Shown one piece after another: positions 34,952-43,872 of a stretch of 64,000 nt of DNA. Every line of letters begins with the position of its first letter. Within the stretch, counting starts at the first letter, position 1. The notes beneath the pieces were generated by a model that saw only the letters and a list, made by a program, of their open reading frames with translations, was not told the DNA's origin and did not search any database. Location of the stretch: assembly GCA_965223435.1 (NCBI GenBank), contig CBDCWQ010000023.1, positions 1,674,001 through 1,738,000 on the forward strand, in the 5' to 3' direction. The DNA comes from CBDCWQ01 sp965223435. Its GTDB lineage: Bacteria; Myxococcota; Kuafuiibacteriia; Kuafuiibacteriales; Kuafuiibacteriaceae. The position numbers were made by a program, and so were the translations under genes.

Positions 34952-36319
34952 TCAAACCGACGCATGTTTTCCAAGCTTTTCTAGTTTGCGGTACAGGGTC
35001 TTACGCTCGATTCCGAGTACCCTTGCGGCCAGGGTTTTGTTATGGCCCACCTCCTCTAAGACTCGAGCAATGTACCTTGCTTCTAGGTCGGCGAGGGGCA
35101 CCAATTCTGAGGGATCGTTCGACGCTACGACGACATGTGATCGCTTGTAGTTCCGAATCCGTTCGGGGAGGTCGTCCACCAGCAGCTCTTCGTGTGCGGT
35201 CAACGCAACCGCCCGTTCTATACAATTGGAAAGCTCACGGACATTACCCGGCCAGGGGTAGGCCAAGAGCTTTTCGGCGGTGGGGGCAGCGATTCCGAGC
35301 ACGTTCTTGCCCGTCTTACGCCGGAGCTCGTCGACAAAGTGCTGGGCCAAAAGGAGAACATCCGTCCCCCGAGCGCGAAGCGGGGGAAGCTCGATGGAAA
35401 TGACGTTCAGACGAAAATAGAGATCCTCACGAAAACTTTTCTCCTCGACCGCACCATCGAGATCTCGGTGCGTGGCTGCAATCAAGCGAACGTCGCATGT
35501 GACCTCCTCCGAGCTTCCGATCGGACGTACCCGTTGATCTTGGAGGACCCTCAGCAGTTTGGGTTGAACGGCGAGCGGCAGATCCCCGACTTCATCCAAG
35601 AAGAGTGTCCCCCCATCGGCCTCAGCAAAAAGCCCCCGCCGGCCGGTTTTTGCATCGGTGAACGCACCGGCGGCATGACCAAACAGCTCACTTTCAAGGA
35701 GTGTTTCGGGCACGGCCGCGCAGTTGACGGCCACAAAGGGACGGCCCTTGCGCTCGCTCTGCTCATGCAGGGCACGGGCCACCAGTTCCTTTCCTGTACC
35801 GGTCTCGCCTCGAATGAGCACGGTGCTCTCTGATGATTGAATCCGCGAAAGAAGCTCGAAGATCTTCTGGATGGGCGCACTTTCACCTACGATGCTATGA
35901 GGCTTTGGCAGCGAGTTGGCATTTTTCAGTCGCTGGATCTCATCTTTGAGCGCTTTATGCTTTACGGCGCGCTCCAGGACCAACCCTAGACCTTCAGCTT
36001 CGAAGGGCTTGGCGATGAAATCATAGGCACCGGCTCGAATGGCGGCCACGGCGGACTCCATACTTCCGAACGCTGTCATCACCACCACCGGAACGTATGG
36101 CCGGTGCTCCAAGACCTGGCGGCAAAGCTCGATACCCGTCGTCTTGGGCATCTGAATGTCCGTGACGACGACATCGAAGTCTTCAGCGAGCACCGCCTGG
36201 AATGCTTCCTCAGGTTGGGTGATGCATTTGGTGTCATACGAATACTTCCGAAGCGCCTTCGCTATGAAGTCGACCATCGTCGAATCATCGTCGACCAGTA
36301 AAATTTTGGCTCTTGTCAC
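34952..36319 (-). CDS. NtrC-family sigma-54-dependent response regulator
   Basis: The 455-residue protein has a receiver domain (ILLVDDDSTMVDFI; DVVVTDIQMPKTTG; YDFIAKPFE). A sigma-54 AAA+ domain follows with GETGTGKELVARAL (Walker A), GHAAGAFTDAKTGRRG and GGTLFLDEVGDLPL (Walker B). It ends in a Fis-type HTH (HNKTLAARVLGIERKTLYRK). The GAFTGA loop is GAFTDA, a known variant. The GTG start directly follows the kinase stop (TAAGTG). It probably controls sigma-54 promoters in this cassette, including that of the lone receiver. Confidence 0.93.
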   Translation of the reverse strand: MTRAKILLVDDDSTMVDFIAKALRKYSYDTKCITQPEEAFQAVLAEDFDVVVTDIQMPKTTGIELCRQVLEHRPYVPVVVMTAFGSMESAVAAIRAGAYDFIAKPFEAEGLGLVLERAVKHKALKDEIQRLKNANSLPKPHSIVGESAPIQKIFELLSRIQSSESTVLIRGETGTGKELVARALHEQSERKGRPFVAVNCAAVPETLLESELFGHAAGAFTDAKTGRRGLFAEADGGTLFLDEVGDLPLAVQPKLLRVLQDQRVRPIGSSEEVTCDVRLIAATHRDLDGAVEEKSFREDLYFRLNVISIELPPLRARGTDVLLLAQHFVDELRRKTGKNVLGIAAPTAEKLLAYPWPGNVRELSNCIERAVALTAHEELLVDDLPERIRNYKRSHVVVASNDPSELVPLADLEARYIARVLEEVGHNKTLAARVLGIERKTLYRKLEKLGKHASV

Positions 36320-37744
36320 TTACGAAGCCCTCATCGGAAGAAAAACAGAAAACGTTGTACCCTCGCCAACCTTGGTGTTCACATCAATCCATCCCCGGTG
36401 CTCACGGACAATGCCATGGACCACGGCAAGGCCCAAGCCTGTGCCTTCCCCGACATCTTTTGTCGTAAAAAAGGGATCAAAGATGTGCGTGAGATCTTCT
36501 TCAGAAATCCCAACCCCGCTATCTTGGACTTGGAGACAAAGGTAGGCCCCTAGATCGGTGGAGTGCTCGCCCGGAGGACTTTCGTCCGTCCGAAAGACGC
36601 GAACCCGAAGCTCGCCTCCTTCGGGCATGGCATGAACCCCGTTGATGGTCAGATTCGTAAGGACCTGCTGAATCTGGTTCTGGTCCAAATGCGCAAGTTG
36701 AGATTCTTCGCTTTCTTCGTGTTTGAGCTCAACATTTTTCTTTTTTGCCATGGGCATGAGTAAGGCCAACGTTTGGCGAACAACATTGTTCAGCTCAACC
36801 TCCTTTCTTTTGGGGGACGGGCGCCGAACGAAGTCGAGCATCTGCCTGACAATACCAGCGATGCGCTTGGCCTGGTCTCGGATAATCCCTGCGGTCGGCA
36901 TGATCTCATCATGGGAAAGCTCACCCTTCACGATCATCTCGGCGTGGCCGGAAATCACGTTGAGTGGTGTCCCTATTTCGTGGGCGACACCGGAGGCCAA
37001 TTTTCCTGCGGTTACGAGCCGCTCCGCGTGCCGGAGTGCCTTTTCCGTCTTGCGCCTCTCCTCTTCGCGCCTGGAAGCCTCTTCCTGGGCTTCGGTGACC
37101 TGATGGCTCATCAAATCCATTTCTTTCGCCAGTTCCCCAAGCTCATCACACCGACGCATATCCAGCGGTGTGTTCGCTCCCGCCCCTACGGTTCGTGCCT
37201 TTTCGATGAGTTGTGTAATCGGCCGGCCGACCAACCAAGCACCTAGGCCAAAGGAGAGGATAGCCCCGAGCAAGACCATGGTAAGGAGGACGACGCCCAG
37301 GCGCTCTAACGTTCGGCTCACATACCGATCACGCGCGCCCTGAGACTCGACGATTTCGACCGCGCCCTCTACGTTGCCCATCCGGACCGGAACATAGGAT
37401 CGTACGGGCGCGTTCGGATTGGATTCCAAACCCATGGGTTGAATCTGACCATCGACTCTTTCGATGCCCTGCTTTTTCAAGTCCTTGATGGAACGCCAGT
37501 GAACCTCTAGGTCTGATTCCGAAGTGTTGATTTCGCGAACAAAGGCTTGGATTTCCTCTTCGGACAGGCTGGTCGACATGCGCTGGACCGCCGCGGCGAT
37601 CGTACGGGCCAGGAGGGCACCATCATGCACTGTATCATCGCGAAACAAATCCTTTTGGCGCTCAATGCTGAGATAGCCGTGTCCCGTGAGAATAACGCAC
37701 ATGACGAGCGTTAGGATGGCGGTAAGTTTAGCGGTTAGGCGCAT
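36320..37744 (-). CDS. Sensor histidine kinase, partner of the NtrC-type regulator
   Basis: The 474-residue kinase has a membrane helix at residues 7-25, a periplasmic domain of about 140 residues, and a second helix (VVLLTMVLLGAILSFGLGAW). A HAMP domain follows, then HisKA (LASGVAHEIGTPLNVISGH, phosphorylated His) and HATPase_c (LTNLTINGVHAMPEGG; DSGVGISEEDLTHIFDPFF; GTGLGLAVVHGIV). The periplasmic position suggests it senses an envelope condition, which fits a cassette rich in periplasmic proteases (inference). Confidence 0.93.
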   Translation of the reverse strand: MRLTAKLTAILTLVMCVILTGHGYLSIERQKDLFRDDTVHDGALLARTIAAAVQRMSTSLSEEEIQAFVREINTSESDLEVHWRSIKDLKKQGIERVDGQIQPMGLESNPNAPVRSYVPVRMGNVEGAVEIVESQGARDRYVSRTLERLGVVLLTMVLLGAILSFGLGAWLVGRPITQLIEKARTVGAGANTPLDMRRCDELGELAKEMDLMSHQVTEAQEEASRREEERRKTEKALRHAERLVTAGKLASGVAHEIGTPLNVISGHAEMIVKGELSHDEIMPTAGIIRDQAKRIAGIVRQMLDFVRRPSPKRKEVELNNVVRQTLALLMPMAKKKNVELKHEESEESQLAHLDQNQIQQVLTNLTINGVHAMPEGGELRVRVFRTDESPPGEHSTDLGAYLCLQVQDSGVGISEEDLTHIFDPFFTTKDVGEGTGLGLAVVHGIVREHRGWIDVNTKVGEGTTFSVFLPMRAS

Positions 37745-37754
37745 GATCTAGGGT

Positions 37755-37799
37755 GGCTTTGGGCAACCGATTTCCTGAGGAACACGGTTGCCCAAAGCC
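37755..37799. terminator. Strong 15-bp hairpin between kinase and upstream gene
   Basis: GGCTTTGGGCAACCG (37755-37769) and its exact complement CGGTTGCCCAAAGCC (37785-37799) enclose a spacer that pairs further (TTCC/GGAA). It lies just after the stop of the leftward gene at 37809 and just before the kinase gene. There is no T run on either side, so it may be a factor-dependent terminator or an RNA-stabilising element. Confidence 0.5.
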
Positions 37800-37808
37800 T
37801 TCGTTGGG

Positions 37809-38186
37809 TTATCCGTGATCGGGTTGGTCACTTGATGATCGACTTGCAATGGATGGGACCGGGAGTTCCCAGGTCTCTACATCATGCTGCCACGAGCCAG
37901 GTGGGACATGGACCCGTTTGTGGCCGATCTCGTATTCGTTGAGCAAAACCTGTAGGTCATACGTGCCCGGGGAGACCGGGATCACGTACTCGCCGCCGGG
38001 TAGTGTATCCGTACCCGCAACACATTGCTGATCCGTGTAAACGAGTACCGTTGCGGGTGTCCCCAGCGGTTCCCCTTCCGGACCCAACACGCGTCCACCG
38101 ATCTCACTCGTCGTCTGTCCAAAGACGGGCGAGGAGAAAGCTTGGACGATCAAGAAGCTGATTGCCAATAGTAAGCCTTTCATCAC
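37809..38186 (-). CDS. Secreted protein with carboxypeptidase-regulatory-like fold
   Basis: The 125-residue protein has a signal peptide (GLLLAISFLIVQAFSSPVFG). A beta-sandwich-type segment follows: GGRVLGPEGEPLGTPATVLV, GEYVIPVSPGTYDLQVLLN and VHVPPGSWQHDVETW, the pattern of CarboxypepD_reg-like domains. It is likely periplasmic or outer-membrane associated, and might be the ligand or partner of the adjacent kinase (inference). AAAGGAGG precedes the start. Confidence 0.65.
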   Translation of the reverse strand: MMKGLLLAISFLIVQAFSSPVFGQTTSEIGGRVLGPEGEPLGTPATVLVYTDQQCVAGTDTLPGGEYVIPVSPGTYDLQVLLNEYEIGHKRVHVPPGSWQHDVETWELPVPSIASRSSSDQPDHG

Positions 38187-38227
38187 TACCTCCTTTGGTT
38201 ATCATGGAAATGACTTCCATTTTCTAC

Positions 38228-38788
38228 TTAATCCAGCGCGGGCGTATCCACGTAGTGTGCCTCCCAGAGAAAATCGCCTTCTGCCTTTGAAACGGTCTGA
38301 ATGTCATCGAGGATGCCGCGAATGCGGGCACGAAGGTTCTCCGGAACCTGCGCGCCCGGGCGTAGTTCATCGAGTACGCGATCGACTTGTTCTACAATCT
38401 TTCGCCGTTCGGATCGTAACCGTTCGAGGTGGTTCGAATACTCCGGAAACTCCTCCAAGAACTCACGGTAGAGCGGGCCCGACTCCACACTTCGAAAGTG
38501 CTGCCGGATGGCCCCCTTCAGGGAAAAGAGCGTACCCTTCAGCTTTTCGTATCCACGTTGTTGTATCCACGAACCGCCGTCGGATTCGAGTGCGCACAAG
38601 ATCTCGGTGACTCGGTGCCCGCATCGCTCCCAATCTTCGCCGACGCGCAACCCCTCTAACCTGAGATCGAGACCGCCACTTTGAAGGTCGTCCTCCAGGG
38701 GTGTGACAGAACTAAGACCGCGTGGCGCGTAGTCGCCCTCACCCCATATCCAGCTTTCGTCCAACGGATTCAACAACTGCTTTCGCAT
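38228..38788 (-). CDS. Hemerythrin-like helical bundle protein
   Basis: From the ATG at 38788 (GGAGGAAG upstream) the product has about 186 residues. Its C-terminal 120 residues follow the HHE pattern (LKGAIRQHFRSVESGPLYRE, EEFPEYSNHLERLRSERRKI, then a last helix with TVSKAEGDFLWEAHY). The His of the usual E-H pair is replaced by Arg (SERR), so metal binding may be lost. It lies in the Hsp20 operon. The role is unknown; an iron or oxygen sensor derivative is one possibility. Confidence 0.5.
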   Translation of the reverse strand: MRKQLLNPLDESWIWGEGDYAPRGLSSVTPLEDDLQSGGLDLRLEGLRVGEDWERCGHRVTEILCALESDGGSWIQQRGYEKLKGTLFSLKGAIRQHFRSVESGPLYREFLEEFPEYSNHLERLRSERRKIVEQVDRVLDELRPGAQVPENLRARIRGILDDIQTVSKAEGDFLWEAHYVDTPALD

Positions 38789-38843
38789 ACCTCTTCCTCC
38801 ATTCAATCTTTAAGTGAGCTCAAACGATTTCTCCTTATTCTTC

Positions 38844-39248
38844 CTAGGCGGTCTGTACCGCTATTTGTCTTGGCCTTGCGGACTCCAGCTTGGGAAGATG
38901 AACTTCAAGCAAGCCGTTTTTCAGCTCTGCCGTGATGGCCTCCACGTTGACATTTCGTCCCACCTCAAACGTGCGCCGGTAGTCGATGGGCCGAGGCTCG
39001 TACGCATCGGATGCTCGTCGGGCCTCAAGTCGAAGTTCGCCATCGACATACTGGACATCGATGTCCTCCTTGTTCACGCCCGGGACGTTGGCCAGGACGA
39101 GATAGTCATCGGGTCCCTCGAACACGTCGGTGGCGGCACTGGCCCAGCATCGGGTGGATTCAGACTTTTCCAGACGACCCTCTGGGTTGTGGGTGCCGTT
39201 TGATTTTTCGATGGTGTTATCATCTTGGGTTACAAGTTCGGCGTTCAT
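38844..39248 (-). CDS. Small heat-shock protein Hsp20 (second of the pair)
   Basis: This 134-residue alpha-crystallin-domain protein has DVFEGPDDYLVLANVPGVNK, IDVQYVDGELRLEARR, YRRTFEVGRNVNVEAITAEL and the hallmark LKNGLLEVHLPKL. It has a short N-terminus and no C-terminal I-x-I motif. A near-perfect AAAGGAGG site precedes the ATG. It holds unfolding proteins as an ATP-independent chaperone (family knowledge). Confidence 0.9.
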   Translation of the reverse strand: MNAELVTQDDNTIEKSNGTHNPEGRLEKSESTRCWASAATDVFEGPDDYLVLANVPGVNKEDIDVQYVDGELRLEARRASDAYEPRPIDYRRTFEVGRNVNVEAITAELKNGLLEVHLPKLESARPRQIAVQTA

Positions 39249-39273
39249 TTCGTCCTCCTTTCAAATCTCTTGC

Positions 39274-39729
39274 CTAGGATGCCTTGATCTCGATCTTCCG
39301 CGGCGCGGATTCTGGCCGCTTCGGGATGTTCAACGTCAACACACCGTTCTTGATGGCGGCCTCCACGTGATCGGGATCGAGGTCTTTCGCGACCGAGAAG
39401 GTCTTCGAAAACTTCATAGCCGGTCGCTCAGAAAGGCGTCGATTATAGCCTTCTGGGATCTCCGTCTTCTCTTCTCCTGACACAGTAATCTTATTGCCAG
39501 TCACGTTGATGTGGATGTCCTTTTCGCTGAGACCAGGCACGTCGGCTTTCAGCATGGCGCCGGCTTCGGTCGCATGCGATGAGAAGCGTGGGCCCGTCTC
39601 CGTATGGAGCCCACCCCAGCGATGTAAGGGCTCATCAAATGGTAAAAACTCTTTTCGTAGCAAAGTGTTCGGGAATGTCCAATCGACCTCACCGAACAAT
39701 GGATGGTTGAACAATCGATGCATCATCAT
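39274..39729 (-). CDS. Small heat-shock protein Hsp20 (first of the pair)
   Basis: This 151-residue protein begins MMMHRLFNHPLFGEVDWTF. The alpha-crystallin domain has GAMLKADVPGLSEKDIHINV, NKITVSGEEKTEI, and AAIKNGVLTLNIPKR. It ends RKIEIKAS, where IEI is the I-x-I motif for oligomer assembly. AGGAGG precedes the start. It leads the leftward group Hsp20, Hsp20, hemerythrin-like. Confidence 0.92.
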   Translation of the reverse strand: MMMHRLFNHPLFGEVDWTFPNTLLRKEFLPFDEPLHRWGGLHTETGPRFSSHATEAGAMLKADVPGLSEKDIHINVTGNKITVSGEEKTEIPEGYNRRLSERPAMKFSKTFSVAKDLDPDHVEAAIKNGVLTLNIPKRPESAPRKIEIKAS

Positions 39730-40025
39730 GTTATTTTCCTCCTCATATGTCGTTCGAAGCAGCGGCGCTCAGCGGGCTCGCCAAAGAGTCTTGGGGGCGG
39801 TCGGACGTGCCGGTACAGGTACCGGACAGCGGCACAAGTATTCACCCGACAGAGCCCCGGACGCTAAGGCGCGCGAACCTCTCGGTTGGAGATGATCCCA
39901 ACCAGCAGCCACGCCGAGCGCAACTCATACTTCCTATTTTTGTTTGTAGACACGACTCAAAGACCGTCAAGCCACGAACAAGAAATGTCGTTAAAGCACT
40001 GAAAATTAAGAGGAAGTTTCCATGG
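39730..40025. promoter_or_regulatory. Hsp20 upstream region with a 16-bp palindrome
   Basis: This 296-bp gap between the htrA-like gene and the Hsp20 pair must hold the Hsp20 promoter. It contains the perfect palindrome CCGGTAC-AG-GTACCGG at 39810-39825, a candidate operator. No CTTGACG box like those of the other units is present. Confidence 0.4.
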
Positions 40026-41117
40026 CTAGTTGACGACAACCAGCCTTAGGGAGACGGACCGGTGCTTACCTTTCCGCACAAGCTTCACCTCGACTTGAGT
40101 TCCTGGTTCTTGTTCGTCCAGGGCGTTGTAGAGGTCATCGTAATCAACGATTTTCTTGTCACCGATGCCCACGATGACATCGCCCACAAAGGTTCCGCGG
40201 CGCGTCCGGCGCAGCCCGTGAAGCCCCGCCTTGTGGGCGGGACCACCCGGCGTAACGGACGCGACAATCACGCCCTGAATTCCGACGCGCCTCGCGACCG
40301 CGTCCGAAACGATCTCGATGCCAAGCCCGACCTGTCGAGGTTTTCCATAGGCGATGATCTGCGGAACGACGCGGCGCAAAGTTTGCGCGGGAACCGCAAA
40401 CCCAATACCCGCCGATTGACCCACCTTGGTGAAGATCATGGTGTTCATCCCGATCAGACGACCTCGGCGGTCCAAGAGTGGCCCGCCGGAGTTTCCGGGG
40501 TTGATAGATGCATCCGTCTGAATCATGTTTCGAATGGTCACCCCTCCATAGCCTTTCACTTCCCGATCCAGAGCGCTCACAACCCCGACCGTGAGGGTAT
40601 GATCCAAGCCGAAGGGGTTGCCGATCGCGATCGCCGTCTGGCCGACCGCCAGCCTCTCCTTTTCGGGTGGCAAGACGATCGGACTCAAAGGTTGGGCTAT
40701 TCTCTTTGGGTCGATTCTGAGAACCGCGATGTCTTTGTTGCGATCCCCGCCGACGAACTTCGCCGGATGGTCCGACCCGTCGATGAGCGTCACAATCAAC
40801 GACGTCCCTGACGCAATCACATGAAAGTTTGTCACCACATGACCTTTGTGATCCCAGAGGAAGCCGGACCCTGTCCCGGCCTCGACCTCCGCCTGGGTCA
40901 TGGTCCAAAAGTCCCGGACCAGTTTCTTCTGGGTCACGAAGACGGTCGCAGGCGCCATGCTCTGAAAGACTCGGATGTTGTTGGATTCGTAGTCCTCCGC
41001 CGACGGCCTAACCGCGGGCGGTACAGGGCCGGGGGCGTCGGCGGTGGCGCCTCCCGGTATGATGACGGTCCATGCGGCCAGAACTACGACAATACTTCTA
41101 AAGCCCCTCGCAACCAT
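40026..41117 (-). CDS. HtrA-like periplasmic serine protease (one PDZ)
   Basis: A signal peptide (residues ~5-27, IVVVLAAWTVIIPGGATA) precedes a trypsin-like domain. The triad is GHVVTNFHVI (His), RNKDIAVLRI (Asp) and NPGNSGGPLL (Ser). One PDZ domain follows (GVIVASVTPGGPAHKAGL, GDVIVGIGDKKIVDYDDLYN). I use ATG 41117, 11 bases after the antiporter stop; a GTG at 41144 would overlap it. It resembles the DegS/HhoA class and is probably involved in envelope protein quality control. Confidence 0.9.
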   Translation of the reverse strand: MVARGFRSIVVVLAAWTVIIPGGATADAPGPVPPAVRPSAEDYESNNIRVFQSMAPATVFVTQKKLVRDFWTMTQAEVEAGTGSGFLWDHKGHVVTNFHVIASGTSLIVTLIDGSDHPAKFVGGDRNKDIAVLRIDPKRIAQPLSPIVLPPEKERLAVGQTAIAIGNPFGLDHTLTVGVVSALDREVKGYGGVTIRNMIQTDASINPGNSGGPLLDRRGRLIGMNTMIFTKVGQSAGIGFAVPAQTLRRVVPQIIAYGKPRQVGLGIEIVSDAVARRVGIQGVIVASVTPGGPAHKAGLHGLRRTRRGTFVGDVIVGIGDKKIVDYDDLYNALDEQEPGTQVEVKLVRKGKHRSVSLRLVVVN

Positions 41118-41128
41118 GCGCGCAGGAC

Positions 41129-42820
41129 TTAGTCCACGGGGCACGGTTTTGAAAGCTGGAATTGGGACGCGGGGCGATTCTTTGATACCGATCTGAGGGC
41201 ATTCAGAGCCGTACTGACAAGCGCAGTCCCGGCGGTGGCCTCCAAGGTTACGACCTCACTTGCTCCGGCTGACTCGAGCGTCTCCCGGTCAAGTTCGTAT
41301 TGGGCACGAACGATGAGAGGAACGGAGGGGGCAAGTTGACGGATAGTCTTTGTTGCCCGCTCGGAGGCGCGGAGATCATTGATGCACAGTACGAAGAGAC
41401 GCGCATTCTTGCCGCCCAGATCTTCGATGATCGCCGGCTGGGCCACATCACCCAAAACGGCTCGACCTTCATTCTCTTTGGCCAAGCGAACATTGTCGGG
41501 GTTGATGTCCACCACGATGTAGGGAACCTGGGCCTCCTTCAGAGCACTGCAAACCGCTCGCCCGGCCAATCCATACCCTGCCACAATGACATGGTCTTGG
41601 TGTGGATCTTCCATGTTGACGCCGGGAGCGTCGGCCCCCAGCAGCCGATGGAGCCAGGGGATACGACCGGTGCCACTCACGATCCGCGGACCAAGTGAAA
41701 TGGCCACCGGGGTGAGAAGGAGGGACAGGATGATGGCCACCAGTAGATTATGAGAAACAGCCTCAGCCAAAATGCCCGTATCGGAGGCTGCACTCAACAG
41801 AACGAATGAAAATTCACCGACCTGACAGAGCGCCGCCGCAGATAAAATGGCAACTCTTAGTGGCATCTTGAGGACCAATGCGGTTCCTAGGATGATGATA
41901 AATTTTCCCGCCACGATCGAAACGAGGATCGAACAGATGGGGGCGAGATGCGTGACGATGTCAGAGACATCGAGCAACATCCCCACCGACACGAAGAACA
42001 AACTTGCGAAGACCTCACGGGTGGGAATCAGATCGGAAAGGGCCTGGTGTCGGTATTCGCTGCTGGCAACAACCAGGCCGGCGAGAAAGGCACTCAGGGC
42101 CAAGGAGATGCCGGCCAGGGACACCAGCCATGCCGTGCCAAAGCACACCAAGAATACGGTCAGGATGAAGAGATCGCGTTCCCGCGTGTTCGCAATGACT
42201 GCAAGCACCCGGGGTACAAGTACATTGCTCGCAACCACGACACCCGCAAGGACCAATGCTGCAATCCCCACCGCGTACATGACTTCTTCTGTCGTACCCC
42301 CCTGACCACTCAGAAAAGGAATAGCGAGCATGATGGGAACGACCGACAGGTCCTGAAAGACCAAAACGCCTACGGCGAGTCGACCGTGGGGCGCGTTCAG
42401 TTCTCCGCGCGCCGCGAGTCCGCGAAGCACCACCGCGGTACTCGATACCGCGACGATGCATCCGACAAACACCGCCGCTCCGAATGGTAATCCTAGGGCA
42501 TAGGCAACCGATGCTCCGACGAGGATCGTCGCCAACATTTGCACGCCGCCCCCCAAGAGCACCATTTTCCATAGACGTCGCAGGTTCTCGAGGGAAAGCC
42601 CCAGACCGATGCCGAACAACAGGAGAACGACTCCGATCTCCGAGAGCGTCTCAACTTGTTGGGTATCTTGGACCAACCCGAAGGCACTCGGCCCGGTAAG
42701 TACGCCAGTGAGAATGAAGCCTGCGATAGAAGGAAAACCGATCCGACGGAGCAGCGTCACCACTAAAACCGCCGATCCGGCGATGATGAGTAGGTCTCTT
42801 AAAACGCTGATCTCATGCAT
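41129..42820 (-). CDS. KefB-type cation/proton antiporter with TrkA-N domain
   Basis: The 563-residue protein has about 12 hydrophobic segments of a CPA2 exchanger over residues 1-385 (start LLIIAGSAVLVVTLLRRIGF, with later SGQGG-flanked helices). A cytoplasmic RCK/TrkA-N domain follows: HVIVAGYGLAGRAVCSALKE (Rossmann glycines), VVDINPDNVRLAKE, AVLGDVAQPAIIEDLG. KefB-like antiporters are a standard part of LHR/tLST heat-resistance loci (family knowledge). It sits 44 bases after htpX and directly before the htrA-like gene. Confidence 0.92.
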   Translation of the reverse strand: MHEISVLRDLLIIAGSAVLVVTLLRRIGFPSIAGFILTGVLTGPSAFGLVQDTQQVETLSEIGVVLLLFGIGLGLSLENLRRLWKMVLLGGGVQMLATILVGASVAYALGLPFGAAVFVGCIVAVSSTAVVLRGLAARGELNAPHGRLAVGVLVFQDLSVVPIMLAIPFLSGQGGTTEEVMYAVGIAALVLAGVVVASNVLVPRVLAVIANTRERDLFILTVFLVCFGTAWLVSLAGISLALSAFLAGLVVASSEYRHQALSDLIPTREVFASLFFVSVGMLLDVSDIVTHLAPICSILVSIVAGKFIIILGTALVLKMPLRVAILSAAALCQVGEFSFVLLSAASDTGILAEAVSHNLLVAIILSLLLTPVAISLGPRIVSGTGRIPWLHRLLGADAPGVNMEDPHQDHVIVAGYGLAGRAVCSALKEAQVPYIVVDINPDNVRLAKENEGRAVLGDVAQPAIIEDLGGKNARLFVLCINDLRASERATKTIRQLAPSVPLIVRAQYELDRETLESAGASEVVTLEATAGTALVSTALNALRSVSKNRPASQFQLSKPCPVD

Positions 42821-42864
42821 CGTCGATCGATCCGAAATCCCTTAGGTTAAACAAGCGGGTCTAC

Positions 42865-43755
42865 TTACCACACATAGTCACTCCGAAGAGCTCCGGCCCG
42901 TGGTCCTGCGGACATGCCGGCTTGGGCCTTCAGCCGGCGCACGCGATCTTCCGTGCTCGGGTGGGTGGCAAAGAGTCGCATCACCCCGTCGACCCCCGCC
43001 AGGGGATTGACAATGAATAGGCTGGCCGTCGCCGGCTCTGCGCTCGCCGGGAAGTGAGCCGCGCCACGCTCGAGCTTAAGCAGCGCGCTGGCCAGTGCTT
43101 CCGGATCGCCACAAATGCGGCCTCCGGTCTCATCGGCTAGGTATTCACGGGAACGCGAGATGCCCAACTGAATCAGTGTGGCGAGTACGGGGGCAAAGAG
43201 AACGATCACCAGCGAACCGATCGGGGATGGGCCGTCCTCGTCGTCTCCGCCTAAACCAATGAACGGAATAAACGAAAGTGCGTGGGCAAGGTAGGTTACG
43301 GCAGCGGCAACGACCGCAGCGATGCTCGAGACCAAAATGTCTCGGTTCTTGATGTGGGCAAGTTCGTGCGCTAGGACACCCCGCAGTTCGCGGCGGCTGA
43401 GGATTTGAAGAATACCTTCGGTCACTGCAACGACACCGTGCTCGGGGTTACGCCCCGTGGCGAATGCGTTCGGCTGGGATTCAGGAATGATACAGATGCG
43501 AGGCATGGAGAGCTCGGCTCGCTCGGCCAACTCCTCCACCATATCGTGAAGCCACGGCGCATCATGACGTTCGATTGGTTGGGCTCGGTGCATCGCCAAG
43601 ACGATGCGGTCAGAGAAGAAGTAGGCGCCCGCATTGAGGACAATGGCCAATGCCAGGGCCCCATACATCCACGTGGGCCCGAGCATGGCCCCTATGCCTA
43701 CGATTAGGACAGCCAGCCCCCCCAAGAGTGCGATGGTCTTCAATTGGTTTTTCAT
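42865..43755 (-). CDS. htpX: Membrane zinc metalloprotease HtpX
   Basis: The 296-residue protein has two N-terminal membrane helices, then RICIIPESQPNAFATGRN, LRGVLAHELAHIKNRD with the HExxH zinc site, two further helices, and SREYLADETGG with the third zinc ligand. HtpX degrades misfolded inner-membrane proteins and overlaps in function with FtsH, which is also in the cassette. AAAGGAGAG precedes the start, and a CTTGACG promoter box lies ~70 bases upstream. Confidence 0.95.
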   Translation of the reverse strand: MKNQLKTIALLGGLAVLIVGIGAMLGPTWMYGALALAIVLNAGAYFFSDRIVLAMHRAQPIERHDAPWLHDMVEELAERAELSMPRICIIPESQPNAFATGRNPEHGVVAVTEGILQILSRRELRGVLAHELAHIKNRDILVSSIAAVVAAAVTYLAHALSFIPFIGLGGDDEDGPSPIGSLVIVLFAPVLATLIQLGISRSREYLADETGGRICGDPEALASALLKLERGAAHFPASAEPATASLFIVNPLAGVDGVMRLFATHPSTEDRVRRLKAQAGMSAGPRAGALRSDYVW

Positions 43756-43800
43756 GTTGAGTCTCTCCTTTCTTTGTTCGTGACCGTCGCTTTACAAGTT

Positions 43801-43829
43801 CTTGTAGTGCCGCAAGACAGGACGTCAAG
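43801..43829 (-). promoter_or_regulatory. CTTGACG-type promoter of htpX-kefB-htrA
   Basis: The minus strand reads CTTGACG at 43829-43823, 16 bases, then TACAAG (43806-43801). The same -35 box with the same spacing occurs before the third Hsp20 gene and before ftsH. CTTGAC is the -35 core of RpoH promoters in several proteobacteria, so heat-shock control is likely. Confidence 0.5.
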
Positions 43830-43872
43830 CGGGGAAAATGGAGAATCCGACGGGGGCGCGATTTTGACACAT

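Noticed and set aside
40062..42490. Plus-strand frames of up to 249 codons across the protease and antiporter genes
   Set aside because: They lie antisense to clear HtrA and KefB genes and have no motifs or ribosome sites.
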